This document shows, piece by piece, positions 47,133 to 55,618 of a stretch of 64,000 bases of DNA. Where the stretch lies: the NCBI GenBank assembly GCA_021298835.1, contig JAJTHG010000027.1, positions 123,988-187,987 on the forward strand. Reading direction: 5' to 3'. The stretch is from Gemmatimonadota bacterium (GTDB lineage: Bacteria > Gemmatimonadota > Gemmatimonadetes > Gemmatimonadales > Gemmatimonadaceae). The notes under the pieces were generated by a model. That model was not told the DNA's origin and did not search any database. It saw only the letters and a program-made list of their open reading frames with translations. The first letter of the stretch is position 1, and the number at the start of each line of letters is the position of its first letter. The position numbers were made by a program, and so were the translations under genes.

Positions 47133-48127
47133 CGAGGCGCCCGCGCGGGTTCGGCCGTCGCCATCGCAGCGGCCAGCGCATCGCGCAGCCATGACACCGC
47201 TTCGCCGAGGCGCGGGCCGGGACGACCCGTGCGCACGGAATCGGCGATCACGAGCCGACCCGATCGCACGGCGCGCAGCTGCCGCCACCGCGCGTCGGTG
47301 GCGATCCGCGCCGCCGCGGCGGCCCCGACGACGAGCACGTCCGGATCGCGCCGCACGAGTTCCTCGAAGGCCACCGTGGGCGAGGGCTGGGCGAGGTCGC
47401 CGAAGGCGTTGCGCCCCCCGGCCGAATCAATGAGCTCACCGAGGAACGAGGACCCGCCGATCACGTAGAGCGGACGCTCGCCCAGGGGCCACGCGACGCT
47501 CGGTGCCGAGGTGCGCGCCGCGGCGCGCGCGGCCCGTGCTTCGCCGGCGACGCGCGACACGGTGGCGAGCACGGAGTCCCGCAGGGTCGCCGCCGCCGCG
47601 GTGTCGCCGAGGACGCGGCCGAGCAGCGTCGTCGCGCGGGCGAAGTCCGCGATGCGGTCCACCCGCAGCGTGAGCGTCGCCACGCCGGCCGCGCGCAGGG
47701 CCCGCGCGGCCGCGCGGTTGTCCTGCGCCGCGTAGAGCAGCACGAGGTCCGGCTTCGCCGCGAGCACCGCTTCGACGTTCGGGCGCAGGCCCGGCCCGAG
47801 ATCCGGCACGGCACGCGCGGCGTCGGGCCACGCATCCCACGAGGTGCGTCCGACGACGCGCTGGCCGGCACCGATGGTGAAGAGGATCTCGGTGGACGCC
47901 GGATTCAGGGAGACGATCCGCGCCGGCGGCCGGGCGATCACGAGCGTGTCGCCGAAGTCGTCGATGATCCGCTCGCCCGCGACCGGACGCGCCGCCGGGC
48001 CCGCGCACGCGGCGAGGGCCGCGGCGAGGGCCGAGGCGAGGGCCGAGGCGCGGAGGCCGGCACGCGCGCGAAAGCGCGAAACAGTGCACGACGCGCGCAA
48101 GCGCGACGTGAGCGGTCCAAACGACAC
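47129..48127 (-). CDS. btuF: Periplasmic cobalamin-binding protein (lipoprotein)
   Basis: 332 residues from a GTG at 48127, preceded by GGAGG at a good distance; the SD and GTG sit at the base of a hairpin. Signal and lipobox ALAAALAACAGPA. Mature motifs of the BtuF/FhuD class: RIVSLNPASTEILFTIGAGQRVVGRT, LRPNVEAVLAAKPDLVLLYAA, and FEELVRRDPDVLVV. Binds corrinoid in the periplasm and docks on BtuC. First gene behind the riboswitch. Confidence 0.92.
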   Translation of the reverse strand: MSFGPLTSRLRASCTVSRFRARAGLRASALASALAAALAACAGPAARPVAGERIIDDFGDTLVIARPPARIVSLNPASTEILFTIGAGQRVVGRTSWDAWPDAARAVPDLGPGLRPNVEAVLAAKPDLVLLYAAQDNRAAARALRAAGVATLTLRVDRIADFARATTLLGRVLGDTAAAATLRDSVLATVSRVAGEARAARAAARTSAPSVAWPLGERPLYVIGGSSFLGELIDSAGGRNAFGDLAQPSPTVAFEELVRRDPDVLVVGAAAAARIATDARWRQLRAVRSGRLVIADSVRTGRPGPRLGEAVSWLRDALAAAMATAEPARAPR

Positions 48128-48158
48128 GGGCGTCCTCCCGACCCGGGAAAGGACGCCC
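48128..48158 (-). promoter_or_regulatory. SD-sequestering hairpin at the btuF start
   Basis: GGGCGTCCT (48158-48150) pairs with AGGACGCCC (48136-48128) over 9 perfect base pairs, loop of 13 bases. The GGAGG Shine-Dalgarno lies in the loop and right arm, and the stem ends directly at the GTG. This is a natural expression platform for translational control by the upstream riboswitch. Confidence 0.75.
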
Positions 48159-48224
48159 AGACAGCACGGCGGCGCGCCCTGCGCGATGGCAGGTCCTCGC
48201 CGCGGCGCCACCGACCCCTCCCCC

Positions 48225-48400
48225 GAGGGTTTGCAGTGACTCGAACGGGGGTCGTCTCCTGGCTCCGAGGGCCCCGCGGATGCGGGGGAGGTCGTCTCCC
48301 CTTCCCGGCGCGTTGGCGCCAGTGGGCGTACGAGACGACGATCCTCGATACAGTGGCGGGGCCGCGCCGGCGTCGCACCGGCTTCCGTGTCCCCCGATCG
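48225..48400 (-). promoter_or_regulatory. Cobalamin riboswitch
   Basis: On the minus strand the conserved elements appear in order: GGAAGCCGGTG, CCGGCGCGGCCCCGCCACTG, then CCACTGGCGCC, GCGCCGGGAAGG, and the B12 box AGCCAGGAGACGACC at 48264-48250. This matches the adenosyl-/methylcobalamin aptamer. It begins about 22 bases after the stop of the upstream 406-aa gene, so its promoter is inside or upstream of that gene, or transcription reads through. Confidence 0.93.
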
Positions 48401-48422
48401 TTCGCGAGTTGTGCGGCAAAGG

Positions 48423-49643
48423 CTACGGCCGCGGTGCTCCTCCCGCAAGGAGTTGCGAGAGTTCCGCCTTGAGCTCCGCGCGCTCGCGCTCGTAGTCGGC
48501 GCGGGCGGCGTCGTCGGGGGCGGTCCGGGCGCGGAACGCCGCGTCGAGCGCGGCGATGCGCCGCGCGAGGCGCTCGGCGGCGTCGCCGCGTGCCGCCGAC
48601 AGCCCGCCGAGGCCGACGCGCCCGAGCGTCGGCAGCCGCACCGACGCCTGCTGCGTGCGATGCGCCATGAGCCCGACGCCGACGAGCGCGACGACCATCA
48701 GCACGAGCAGCGCCACCTGCCAGGCGGGCACCGTCGTCCCGCCGATGCCGCCGATGGTGACGGTGCTGCCGGCCGCGACGTCCTGCGCCGTCCAGCGGCG
48801 GAAGCGACGGCCCTCGATCGTCACCACCGTCGGCTCGCCGAAGTCCGCGCCCCGGACGGTCGCCGACGTGTCCTCGGCGAGCACCTCGAGCACGGCGGTG
48901 CGCGTCGGCACGGCCAGCGCGAGGGGAAAGTCGCTCAGCGGGACGCCGTAGCTGACCGACGCCTGCCGCAGCCCGGGGGCAATCGGTGCGAGCACCTCCA
49001 CCTGCCGGGGCCCGAAGCGCATCGCCTCGGCGGCCACGTCGCCCTGCGCCGCCCGCGGCGACTCGGCGGCTTCCGGCAGCGGGAGCGTGGCGGTCGCGCC
49101 GTCGCCCGGCGCGACGCGGGTGGTGGGACCCGTGTTCTCGAGGTCGTACACCTCGACGACGGTGCGGCGGTCGCCACCGCCACCGCGCTGGACGATCACG
49201 TGGCGGCCACGCACGACGATCGGCGGGCCGGCGCTCGACGTGTCGAAGGCGACGATCTCGGCCTCGGCCGCCGCAACGCGCGGTCCGCGTCCGGGGGCGG
49301 AGAAGTAGGCGATGCCGTGGTGCGAGGCCGAGACGAAGACGAGCGCCGAGTCGTCCGCGGCGAGCCGCGGCCGGAAGGCGAAGTGCCCGTCGCGGTCGGT
49401 GCGCACAGAATCGAGCGGACCTGCCCGGTCGGGGGCCACGCGATGCAGCACCACCCAGACGCCGGCGGCGGGAACCGGGCCGGCGGCGCGCGAGATCTCG
49501 ACGTGGCCGCGGATGTCCCGCGGGGCCTGGGCGACGAGCGGGGCGGCGACGAGCGGGGCGGCGACGAGCGGGGCGGCGATGACGAGTGCCGCCGCACAGC
49601 GGCCCGCGATCAGGCGGCCGGGCGGGAATCGGGAGACGCGCAT
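48423..49643 (-). CDS. Exported membrane protein with carboxypeptidase-like N-domain
   Basis: 406 residues. Signal peptide about 10-39, including APLVA repeats. Residues about 42-130 (RDIRGHVEISRAAGPVPAAGVWVVLHRV, TDRDGHFAFRPRL) look like a carboxypeptidase regulatory-like beta-sandwich; beta-rich sequence follows to about 305, then one membrane helix (about 312-332, VPAWQVALLVLMVVALVGVGLMA) and a C-terminal cytoplasmic coiled coil (about 350-400, ERLARRIAALDAAFRAR). Function unknown. 18 bases downstream of the DUF151 gene and just upstream of the cobalamin riboswitch. Confidence 0.7.
   Translation of the reverse strand: MRVSRFPPGRLIAGRCAAALVIAAPLVAAPLVAAPLVAQAPRDIRGHVEISRAAGPVPAAGVWVVLHRVAPDRAGPLDSVRTDRDGHFAFRPRLAADDSALVFVSASHHGIAYFSAPGRGPRVAAAEAEIVAFDTSSAGPPIVVRGRHVIVQRGGGGDRRTVVEVYDLENTGPTTRVAPGDGATATLPLPEAAESPRAAQGDVAAEAMRFGPRQVEVLAPIAPGLRQASVSYGVPLSDFPLALAVPTRTAVLEVLAEDTSATVRGADFGEPTVVTIEGRRFRRWTAQDVAAGSTVTIGGIGGTTVPAWQVALLVLMVVALVGVGLMAHRTQQASVRLPTLGRVGLGGLSAARGDAAERLARRIAALDAAFRARTAPDDAARADYERERAELKAELSQLLAGGAPRP
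49531..49575 (-). repeat. 15-bp tandem repeat (GCGACGAGCGGGGCG x 3) in a signal peptide
   Basis: Three perfect copies encode APLVA units of the hydrophobic core in the 406-aa exported protein. Period 15 keeps frame; loss of copies would shorten the signal core by five residues each. Confidence 0.92.
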
Positions 49644-49661
49644 CCCCGAAAGCTAGCGGCC

Positions 49662-50171
49662 CTACAGGGTGAACTTCCCGAAGTCCTCCGGGCGCAGGCC
49701 CTGCAGGTACTCCTTGAGCTGCTCCCCCTCGGCGTCGGGGGGCGGGGTGAGATCGGGCTCGCCCGGCTCGCGGTCGTCGTCGCCCTCGGGATCGGTGAGC
49801 AGCGACTCCTGCACGAAGATCGGCGCGGAGAGACGCAACGCGATCGCGATCGAGTCGCTGGGCCGCGCATCCACCGTGATGAGCTGGTCGGCCTTGAGGA
49901 GGTGGAGCTCGGCGTAGTAGGTGCTGGCCTGCACGCGGGTGATCTGCACGCGGCGGAGGACCCCGCCGAGGGCGATGATGAGCGACCGGGCGAGGTCGTG
50001 CGTCATCGGCCGCTCGCGCTTGATGCCGCCGACCTGCGCGGCGATCGCCTCCGCCTCCGGCTGGCCGATCCAGATCGGCAGGAAGCGGCGCCCCTGCCGC
50101 TCCTGCAGGATGACGACGTGCGAGTTGGTGCTGCTGTCGAGCCCGAGGCGGCCGACCGTGACCTCGATCAT
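49662..50171 (-). CDS. DUF151 bifunctional nuclease family protein
   Basis: 169 residues. DUF151 motifs: MIEVTVGRLGLDSSTNSHVVILQE, LPIWIGQPEAEAIAAQVGGIKRERPMTHDLARSLI and VDARPSDSIAIALRLSAPIFV. A short acidic linker (DPEGDDDREPGEPDL) leads to a C-terminal QLKEYLQGLRPEDFGKF UVR-like element. Plant and bacterial relatives show RNase/DNase activity in vitro. Nine bases downstream of ptsI. Confidence 0.93.
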   Translation of the reverse strand: MIEVTVGRLGLDSSTNSHVVILQERQGRRFLPIWIGQPEAEAIAAQVGGIKRERPMTHDLARSLIIALGGVLRRVQITRVQASTYYAELHLLKADQLITVDARPSDSIAIALRLSAPIFVQESLLTDPEGDDDREPGEPDLTPPPDAEGEQLKEYLQGLRPEDFGKFTL

Positions 50172-50180
50172 GCCTGCAAC

Positions 50181-51971
50181 CTACGCCGGATCGCCGCCCG
50201 CCGCCGCGCCGGGGAGGCCGAGGGTGGCGAGCTCGTCATCGCTGAAGGCGACGCGCAAGCGCTGGCGCAGCTGCCGGGCGGCGCCGTCGGCGGTGGTGGC
50301 GCGGACGGCGGCCTGCGCCGCCTCGGCGGCCAGCGCCGCGCTCACGCCGCGCAGCACGCGCTTGACGCGCGGCACCGAGGCCGGCGCCACCGAGAGCTGC
50401 CGCAGGCCGAGTCCGACGAGCGCGAACGCCATGAGCGGCTCGCTGGCCATCTCGCCGCAGACGGCGACGTCGATGCCGTGGGCGTGCCCGACTTCGGCGA
50501 CGCGCGCGATCAGGCGCAGCACCGCCGGGTGCAGCGGGGTGAAGCGGGACGCGAGGTTGGCGTTGCCGCGATCCACCGCGAGGGTGTACTGCACGAGGTC
50601 GTTGGTGCCGATCGAGAAGAAGGCCACTTCGCCCGCGAGGGTGTCGCAGGCCACCGCCGCCGCGGGCGTCTCGATCATGACGCCGAGCGGGAGGTCGCGC
50701 TTGAACGGTACGCCGGCCGCGGCGAGCTCCTCGGCCGCCTCGTGCAGCAGCTCGCGGGTGCGGCGCACCTCGTCGAGCGTGACGACGAGCGGCAGCATCA
50801 CCCGGACGTCGCCATGCACGCCGGCGCGGAGGAGCGCGCGCAACTGCACCTTGAAGAGCGCGGGCTCGTCGAGGCACATCCGGATCGCGCGCCAGCCGAG
50901 GAAGGGATTCGGCTCGGCGGGGTGCCCCCCGATCGGGAGCTTGTCGCCGCCGATGTCGTACGTGCGGATCGTGACGGGGCGCCCCGCGAAGGTCTCGGCC
51001 ACGCGGGCATAGGCGCGGAGCTGCTCCTCCTCGTCGGGCATGGTCGTGCGGCCGACGACGAGGAACTCGGTCCGGAAGAGCCCGACGCCCTCGGCGCCGC
51101 TGCGCGCAGCCTGCTCGGCGTCCTCGGGGAGGTCCACGTTCGCCCGTACGATGACCCGGGCGCCGTCGGTCGTGACCGCCTCGACGCCGGCCTCCCGCGC
51201 CAGCGCCTCGGCGGTGCGACGCTCGCGCTGGGCGCGCTGCTCGTACTGGTGGATCTCCGCCGGCGTCGGGTTCACGATCAGCACGCCGGTGGTGCCGTCG
51301 AGCACCGCGTGCTCCCCGCCGCGGAGGCGCGACGTGGCGTCGCGCAGCCCGACGATCGCCGGGATGCCGAGCGAGCGCGCTAGGATCGCGACGTGGGAGG
51401 TCCGCGTCCCCTCGTCGGTGGCGATCGCCGCGATCGCGCGGCGGTCGAGCTGCACGGTGAGCGACGGGGTGAGGTCGTGCGTGACGAGGATCGCCCCGGC
51501 GCCCGGAGCGAGGTCCACCGGATCGTGGTCCGCGAGCCCCAGCAGGACCGAGAGCAGCCGGATGTGCAGGTCCACGAGGTCGCGCTCACGCTCGCGGAGC
51601 ATCGGCTGGGCGTGGCGCGCGAACATCTGGCGCCATTCCAGCAGCACGAGATCCACCGCCTTCTCGGCGACGAGGTTCTGGCGGATCAGCCCCTCGATGC
51701 GCGACCGCAGCTCGACGTCGTCGAGGATCGAGAGCTGCACGTCGAAGATCGCCGCCTCCTCCGGGCCGGCGTGCGCCTCGGCGCGCGCGCGCACGACGCC
51801 CAGCCGCCCGCGGGTCGTGGCCATCGCCGCCTCGAGGCGCTCGAGCTCGGCGGGCACCTGCTCGGCCGGCACCACCGCGTGGCGCACCTGCGGCACCTCC
51901 CACCGAAGCAGGTGCACCGGCCCGACCACGATGCCCGGCGACGCCGGGCTGCCCGCGAGCGCGCGATCCAC
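50181..51971 (-). CDS. ptsI: PTS enzyme I (phosphoenolpyruvate-protein phosphotransferase)
   Basis: 596 residues, GTG start three bases after the HPr stop. N-terminal HPr-binding and phosphohistidine domains: active-site H193 in TDEGTRTSHVAILARS. C-terminal PEP-binding barrel: GVGLFRTEFL, TYDIGGDKLP, LPLGVMIETPAAA, FFSIGTNDLVQYTLAVDR and the acid/base Cys505 in VAVCGEMASEP. Transfers phosphate from PEP to HPr, the entry step of the PTS. Confidence 0.97.
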   Translation of the reverse strand: MDRALAGSPASPGIVVGPVHLLRWEVPQVRHAVVPAEQVPAELERLEAAMATTRGRLGVVRARAEAHAGPEEAAIFDVQLSILDDVELRSRIEGLIRQNLVAEKAVDLVLLEWRQMFARHAQPMLRERERDLVDLHIRLLSVLLGLADHDPVDLAPGAGAILVTHDLTPSLTVQLDRRAIAAIATDEGTRTSHVAILARSLGIPAIVGLRDATSRLRGGEHAVLDGTTGVLIVNPTPAEIHQYEQRAQRERRTAEALAREAGVEAVTTDGARVIVRANVDLPEDAEQAARSGAEGVGLFRTEFLVVGRTTMPDEEEQLRAYARVAETFAGRPVTIRTYDIGGDKLPIGGHPAEPNPFLGWRAIRMCLDEPALFKVQLRALLRAGVHGDVRVMLPLVVTLDEVRRTRELLHEAAEELAAAGVPFKRDLPLGVMIETPAAAVACDTLAGEVAFFSIGTNDLVQYTLAVDRGNANLASRFTPLHPAVLRLIARVAEVGHAHGIDVAVCGEMASEPLMAFALVGLGLRQLSVAPASVPRVKRVLRGVSAALAAEAAQAAVRATTADGAARQLRQRLRVAFSDDELATLGLPGAAAGGDPA

Positions 51972-51974
51972 CCG

Positions 51975-52244
51975 CTACGTCTCGCCGAACCTGCTCTCGA
52001 CGACCGCCTGCAAGGCGTCGAGCGCCGCCTCGGCGTCGGGACCGCGGGCCCGGAGCAGCAGCGCCGCCCCCTGCTCCGCCGCGAGCATCATGACCCCCAT
52101 GATGCTCTTCCCGTTGACCTCCATGTCGTCTCGCGTGATGGTGATCTCGGCCGAGAAGCGCGCGGCCGTCTTCACGAGCTCGGCAGCCGGCCGGGCATGG
52201 ATGCCGGACCGGTTCTTCACGACGATGGTGCGTTCGACGGTCAT
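51975..52244 (-). CDS. ptsH: HPr phosphocarrier protein
   Basis: 89 residues; ATG overlaps the EIID stop by one base (TGATG). Active His16 in RSGIHARPAAELV and the regulatory Ser47 in NGKSIMGVMML are both present, so it can be phosphorylated by EI and by the HprK encoded upstream. Passes phosphate to EIIA. Confidence 0.97.
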   Translation of the reverse strand: MTVERTIVVKNRSGIHARPAAELVKTAARFSAEITITRDDMEVNGKSIMGVMMLAAEQGAALLLRARGPDAEAALDALQAVVESRFGET

Positions 52245-53056
52245 CAGGCGAGGAGGGCCACAAGTGACAGGAGGGACAGCACGCCGGCGGCCGCCGCCCA
52301 GCCCGGGACGCGACCGCCGAGGCGGGAGATGACATAGCCGGCAGGCACGGCCGCCACCAGGACCGCCCCCGCCAGCACCCAATCACCGGACAGGAGCCGC
52401 CCGGTGACCAGCGGCAGGGCGAGTCCGGCCAGCACGGCGGCGACACGTCCGATGACGGCCGGACCGTCGCGCAACCACGGTGCCGCGAGCGCCGACGCGA
52501 CCTGCTGGCCGCGCCGCCACCCCTCGCTCAGGCCCCAGGCCCGGAGCGCGACATGGCCCATGTTGTAGGAAAGCACGAAGGCCAGCACGGCGCCAGTCGC
52601 CCCCGCTCCCAGCCCCCAGAAGAGCAGGCCGAGCAAGGCACACGCGGGGAGCCATGCAGCCCAGACGAGCCGGTCCCCGACGCTCCCGAGCGGCCCGCAG
52701 AGCGCGCCGCGGAAGCGCGTGATCATGGCCGAGGGTGCCTGGTCGAGCGCGAGGCGCGCCAGCGCCCCGACGGCCATGGCGGAGAAGTACGGATGGCAAT
52801 TGAAATACTGGGACTGCCGCGCCAGCGCCGCGCGGTACGCGTCGCCGCCCGGCCCGCCCGGGAGCAGGCGCAGCGCCGGTTCGATCGCGTAGGCGAGGCC
52901 GGGGCCGATCATGACGTCGTAGCTCCACGCGCCCTGCACGACGAACGTGCGTCGCCACATCGCCAGCCATGTGCCCCACGGGAGCCGAGGCGCAGCGTCG
53001 GCCCGGGCCGAGGGCGCAGCGGGGGCGCCCGGAGTCGGCGATGCGCGTTCAGCCAT
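52244..53056 (-). CDS. PTS EIID component, mannose/fructose/sorbose family
   Basis: 270 residues. EIID signature: RRTFVVQGAWSYDVMIGPGLAYAIEP, ARQSQYFNCHPYFSAMAVGALARLALDQ and CGPLGSVGDRLVWAAWLP. Several membrane helices at the C-terminal end. With EIIC it forms the membrane channel of the mannose-class transporter. Its start overlaps the EIIC stop by eight bases. Confidence 0.93.
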   Translation of the reverse strand: MAERASPTPGAPAAPSARADAAPRLPWGTWLAMWRRTFVVQGAWSYDVMIGPGLAYAIEPALRLLPGGPGGDAYRAALARQSQYFNCHPYFSAMAVGALARLALDQAPSAMITRFRGALCGPLGSVGDRLVWAAWLPACALLGLLFWGLGAGATGAVLAFVLSYNMGHVALRAWGLSEGWRRGQQVASALAAPWLRDGPAVIGRVAAVLAGLALPLVTGRLLSGDWVLAGAVLVAAVPAGYVISRLGGRVPGWAAAAGVLSLLSLVALLA

Positions 53057-53741
53057 GGCGCAGCGCTACCAGCACGATGCCGACCAGCAGCGAGGCGGCG
53101 AAGAGCGACCGTGCCCCGCTCGCCCCGTGGAACATCTGCCGCGTGGACGACGCCGTCACGAGGAGTGCGGCGACGGCGGCGACGGCGCCGGTGCTGAACG
53201 GATCGAGCCGCCAGCGCGGGGCGATCCAGGTGGCGAGCGGCACGGTGGCCACGGCGAGCAGTGCCATGCCCATCGCCCGGAGCGCGTCGCCGGCGATGCC
53301 GCGGTGGACGAGCGAAGCCGGGGTGCCGGGGACGCCCGCGTCGAGCGCGGCCCGGGCGGCCGCGATGCGTCGCCCGTTCGCGTGGCGCAGCACCACCATG
53401 GACCGGCCGCTCGCCCACGCGACCGCGATGCCAGCCAGCAGTGCGAGGGCCAGCGCCGGCATGGCGGGGCTCGCGACGGCGGCGATCGCGCCGGCGGCCA
53501 CGCCGGCCGGCGCCCAGTCTGGATACCGCGACGCGCCGACCGGCAGGGTCTCGAGCGCCACGGCCTCGAGCAGCACGCCCGCCACCGCGGCCGGCGCCAC
53601 GGCCCCGCACGCCAGGCCGGCGAGCGTCGCGCCGACGAGCGGCCGCGAGACCATGGTCTGGCCGACGGTCACCGCATCGAGCCCGAGCGCCGTGCCGAGC
53701 GCGACGAGGGCCACCACCGACGACGGCTCGAGCGCGGTCAT
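53049..53741 (-). CDS. PTS EIIC component, mannose/sorbose family
   Basis: 230 residues, mostly hydrophobic helices: SVVALVALGTALGLDAVTVGQTMVSRPLVGATLAGL, VAGVLLEAVALETLPVGASRYPDWAPAGVAAGA and later membrane segments. The pattern GQTMVSRPLV and GASRYPDWAPA fits EIIC-sorbose. It is shorter than the usual 250-270 residues. ATGA overlap with EIIB. Confidence 0.85.
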   Translation of the reverse strand: MTALEPSSVVALVALGTALGLDAVTVGQTMVSRPLVGATLAGLACGAVAPAAVAGVLLEAVALETLPVGASRYPDWAPAGVAAGAIAAVASPAMPALALALLAGIAVAWASGRSMVVLRHANGRRIAAARAALDAGVPGTPASLVHRGIAGDALRAMGMALLAVATVPLATWIAPRWRLDPFSTGAVAAVAALLVTASSTRQMFHGASGARSLFAASLLVGIVLVALRHG

Positions 53742-54223
53742 GCGGGGACGCGCCCCCACTCGGCCAGCGGCATCGGACGCGCCGCGGGGAGGTCCTGCGC
53801 CACGACGTCCACGCCGCGCGCGGCGAGGGCCTCGAGTCGCGCGGCGTCGGCGGCATCGAGAAAGACGTAGCGCAGCCGCTCGGCGCGACCGGGGCCGGCG
53901 TGCAGCCCGCCGACCGTCACGCGGCGGATCGCCGCGACGCGCGAGGCGAGGCGGGCCATCGTCTCGACGTCGGCGGTGAGCACGATCCCGACGCGCGCGT
54001 CCGCGGCCCATGCACCGTACTGGGCCGCAGCGTCGTCCACGGTGACGAAGCGCATCTCGAGCTCGGGCGGTGCGGCGAGGCGGTAGAGCTCCTGTTCCCA
54101 CGGCGAGCCGGCGAGCGCGTCGTCCACGACGGCGAGGAACGCGACGTCGAGGGGCTGGCCCCAGCCCACGACCACCTGTCCGTGCACGAGCCGGTCGTCA
54201 ATGCGATGCGAGGCGATCGGCAT
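53738..54223 (-). CDS. PTS EIIB component, mannose/sorbose family
   Basis: 161 residues. RIDDRLVHGQVVVGWGQ holds the phosphorylated His14 and the surrounding motif of EIIB-Man; VTVGGLHAGPGRAERLRYVFLDAADAARLEALAARGVDV matches the rest of the family. Passes phosphate from EIIA to the incoming sugar. One base after the EIIA stop. Confidence 0.94.
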   Translation of the reverse strand: MPIASHRIDDRLVHGQVVVGWGQPLDVAFLAVVDDALAGSPWEQELYRLAAPPELEMRFVTVDDAAAQYGAWAADARVGIVLTADVETMARLASRVAAIRRVTVGGLHAGPGRAERLRYVFLDAADAARLEALAARGVDVVAQDLPAARPMPLAEWGRVPA

Positions 54224-54224
54224 C

Positions 54225-54599
54225 TCAGCCCCCGGCCCCGGGCCAGGCGACGATGGCCGCCCGTCCTTTCTCGGCCGACTCGGCGGGCGATGCGTCGTCG
54301 CGGATCGCGAACTCGAGCAGCACGGCGAGGTTGGCCCCCGCGACCACGCTCAGGTCGGGACGCTCGCGCTGCAGCCGGCGGGCGGCGAGGGTCGCGCTGC
54401 CGGCGGGGAGGTCGGTGAAGACGACGCGCACGCCATGAGCTTCGACCGCGTCGCGCAGGGCCGCGAGGAGCGCGTCGCCGCCGAGGCCGCTGTTGGACAG
54501 GGGGACGAAGGTGGCACCCCGCCCCGCGATCGCCTCGACCGCCGAGACGAGCCCCCTCGCCACGTCGCCGTGGCCGGCGAGCACCGCGCGCGCGGGCAC
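54225..54599 (-). CDS. PTS EIIA component, mannose family
   Basis: 124 residues from a GTG that shares one base with the hprK stop (TAGTG). The N-terminus ARAVLAGHGDVARGLVSAVEAIAG places the active His10 as in EIIA-Man; FVPLSNSGLGG and VVFTDLPAGSATLAARR fit the fold. Alone, not fused to EIIB. Accepts phosphate from HPr. Confidence 0.9.
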   Translation of the reverse strand: MPARAVLAGHGDVARGLVSAVEAIAGRGATFVPLSNSGLGGDALLAALRDAVEAHGVRVVFTDLPAGSATLAARRLQRERPDLSVVAGANLAVLLEFAIRDDASPAESAEKGRAAIVAWPGAGG

Positions 54600-55618
54600 T
54601 ACTCGTCGTCCTCGAGCAGGTAGCGGCCGACGTCCGCGCGCGTGGCCGGCGGGGCCGCGGGCTCGCCCGCGTCGTCGCGGGCCTTCGCGCGCATGCGGGC
54701 GATCAGGCGCTCGTTGAAGGACTCGGCGGTGTGCATGCCGCCGTAGCGGAGCAGATGGTTCATCGCGATGACTTCCGCGATCACCGTGAGGTTCTTCCCC
54801 GGGTTGAGCGGCACCGTGATGAGCGGCAGCTCGACGTCGAGGACGCGGGTGACCTCGCCGTCGAGGCCGGTGCGGTCCACGTGCGCCTCCTGGTTCCAGG
54901 GCTCGAGCCGCACGACGACCTCGATGCGCTTCTGCTGCCGGACGGCGCGGATGCCGAAGAGCGAAGGGATGTCGATGATGCCGATGCCGCGGATCTCCAT
55001 GTGGTGCCGCGCCATCTCGTGGCCCCGGCCGATGACGAGGTCGGTGCCGCGGCGGGTGGCGATCACGAGGTCGTCGGCGACCAGCCGGTGCCCGCGTTCG
55101 ACGAGGTCGAGGACGCATTCCGACTTGCCGATGCCGCTGGGGCCCGTGACGAGCAGCCCGACGCCGTACACGTCGGCGAGCGACCCGTGGATCGTCGCCG
55201 ACGGGGCGAACTCGGCCTCGAGCACCGGATTGATGCGTCGGTAGAACTCGGCCGTCTTGAGGGGCGTCCGTACGACGGGGATGCCGGCCCCCGCCGCGAG
55301 CTCGGCGACCGGCTCGGGAATCGCGAGGCCCTTGGTGACGAAGACGATCGGCAGCGGGAACGAGAAGAAGAGCTGCAGCACCTCGCGCCGCCGCTCCGGG
55401 GGGAGGGTGCCGAGATAGGTGATTTCGGTCTCGCCCATGACCTGGACCCGCTCGTGCACGAAGCGGCCCGTGAACCCCGCGAGGACGAGGCCGGGCGCCG
55501 CGGCCTCGGCCGAGGTGAGGACCCGCTCGAGGTCGCCTTCGACGACGACCTCGAGCGAGAGCGGCTCGCGGAGCCGCTCGACGAGCCGGCGGGCGGTGAG
55601 CGCCGCCTTCGGGCTCAC
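54599..55618 (-). CDS. hprK: HPr kinase/phosphorylase
   Basis: 339 residues from a GTG overlapping the hpf stop (GTGA). N-terminal domain about 1-130; the catalytic domain has H144 (IHGSLADVYG), the P-loop GPSGIGKS (159-166), RLVADDLVI, and the signature MEIRGIGIIDIPSLFG (207-222). Phosphorylates Ser47 of HPr in response to ATP or metabolite levels and reverses it. In Gram-negative bacteria HprK often adjusts PTS activity rather than catabolite repression through CcpA. Confidence 0.97.
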   Translation of the reverse strand: MSPKAALTARRLVERLREPLSLEVVVEGDLERVLTSAEAAAPGLVLAGFTGRFVHERVQVMGETEITYLGTLPPERRREVLQLFFSFPLPIVFVTKGLAIPEPVAELAAGAGIPVVRTPLKTAEFYRRINPVLEAEFAPSATIHGSLADVYGVGLLVTGPSGIGKSECVLDLVERGHRLVADDLVIATRRGTDLVIGRGHEMARHHMEIRGIGIIDIPSLFGIRAVRQQKRIEVVVRLEPWNQEAHVDRTGLDGEVTRVLDVELPLITVPLNPGKNLTVIAEVIAMNHLLRYGGMHTAESFNERLIARMRAKARDDAGEPAAPPATRADVGRYLLEDDE

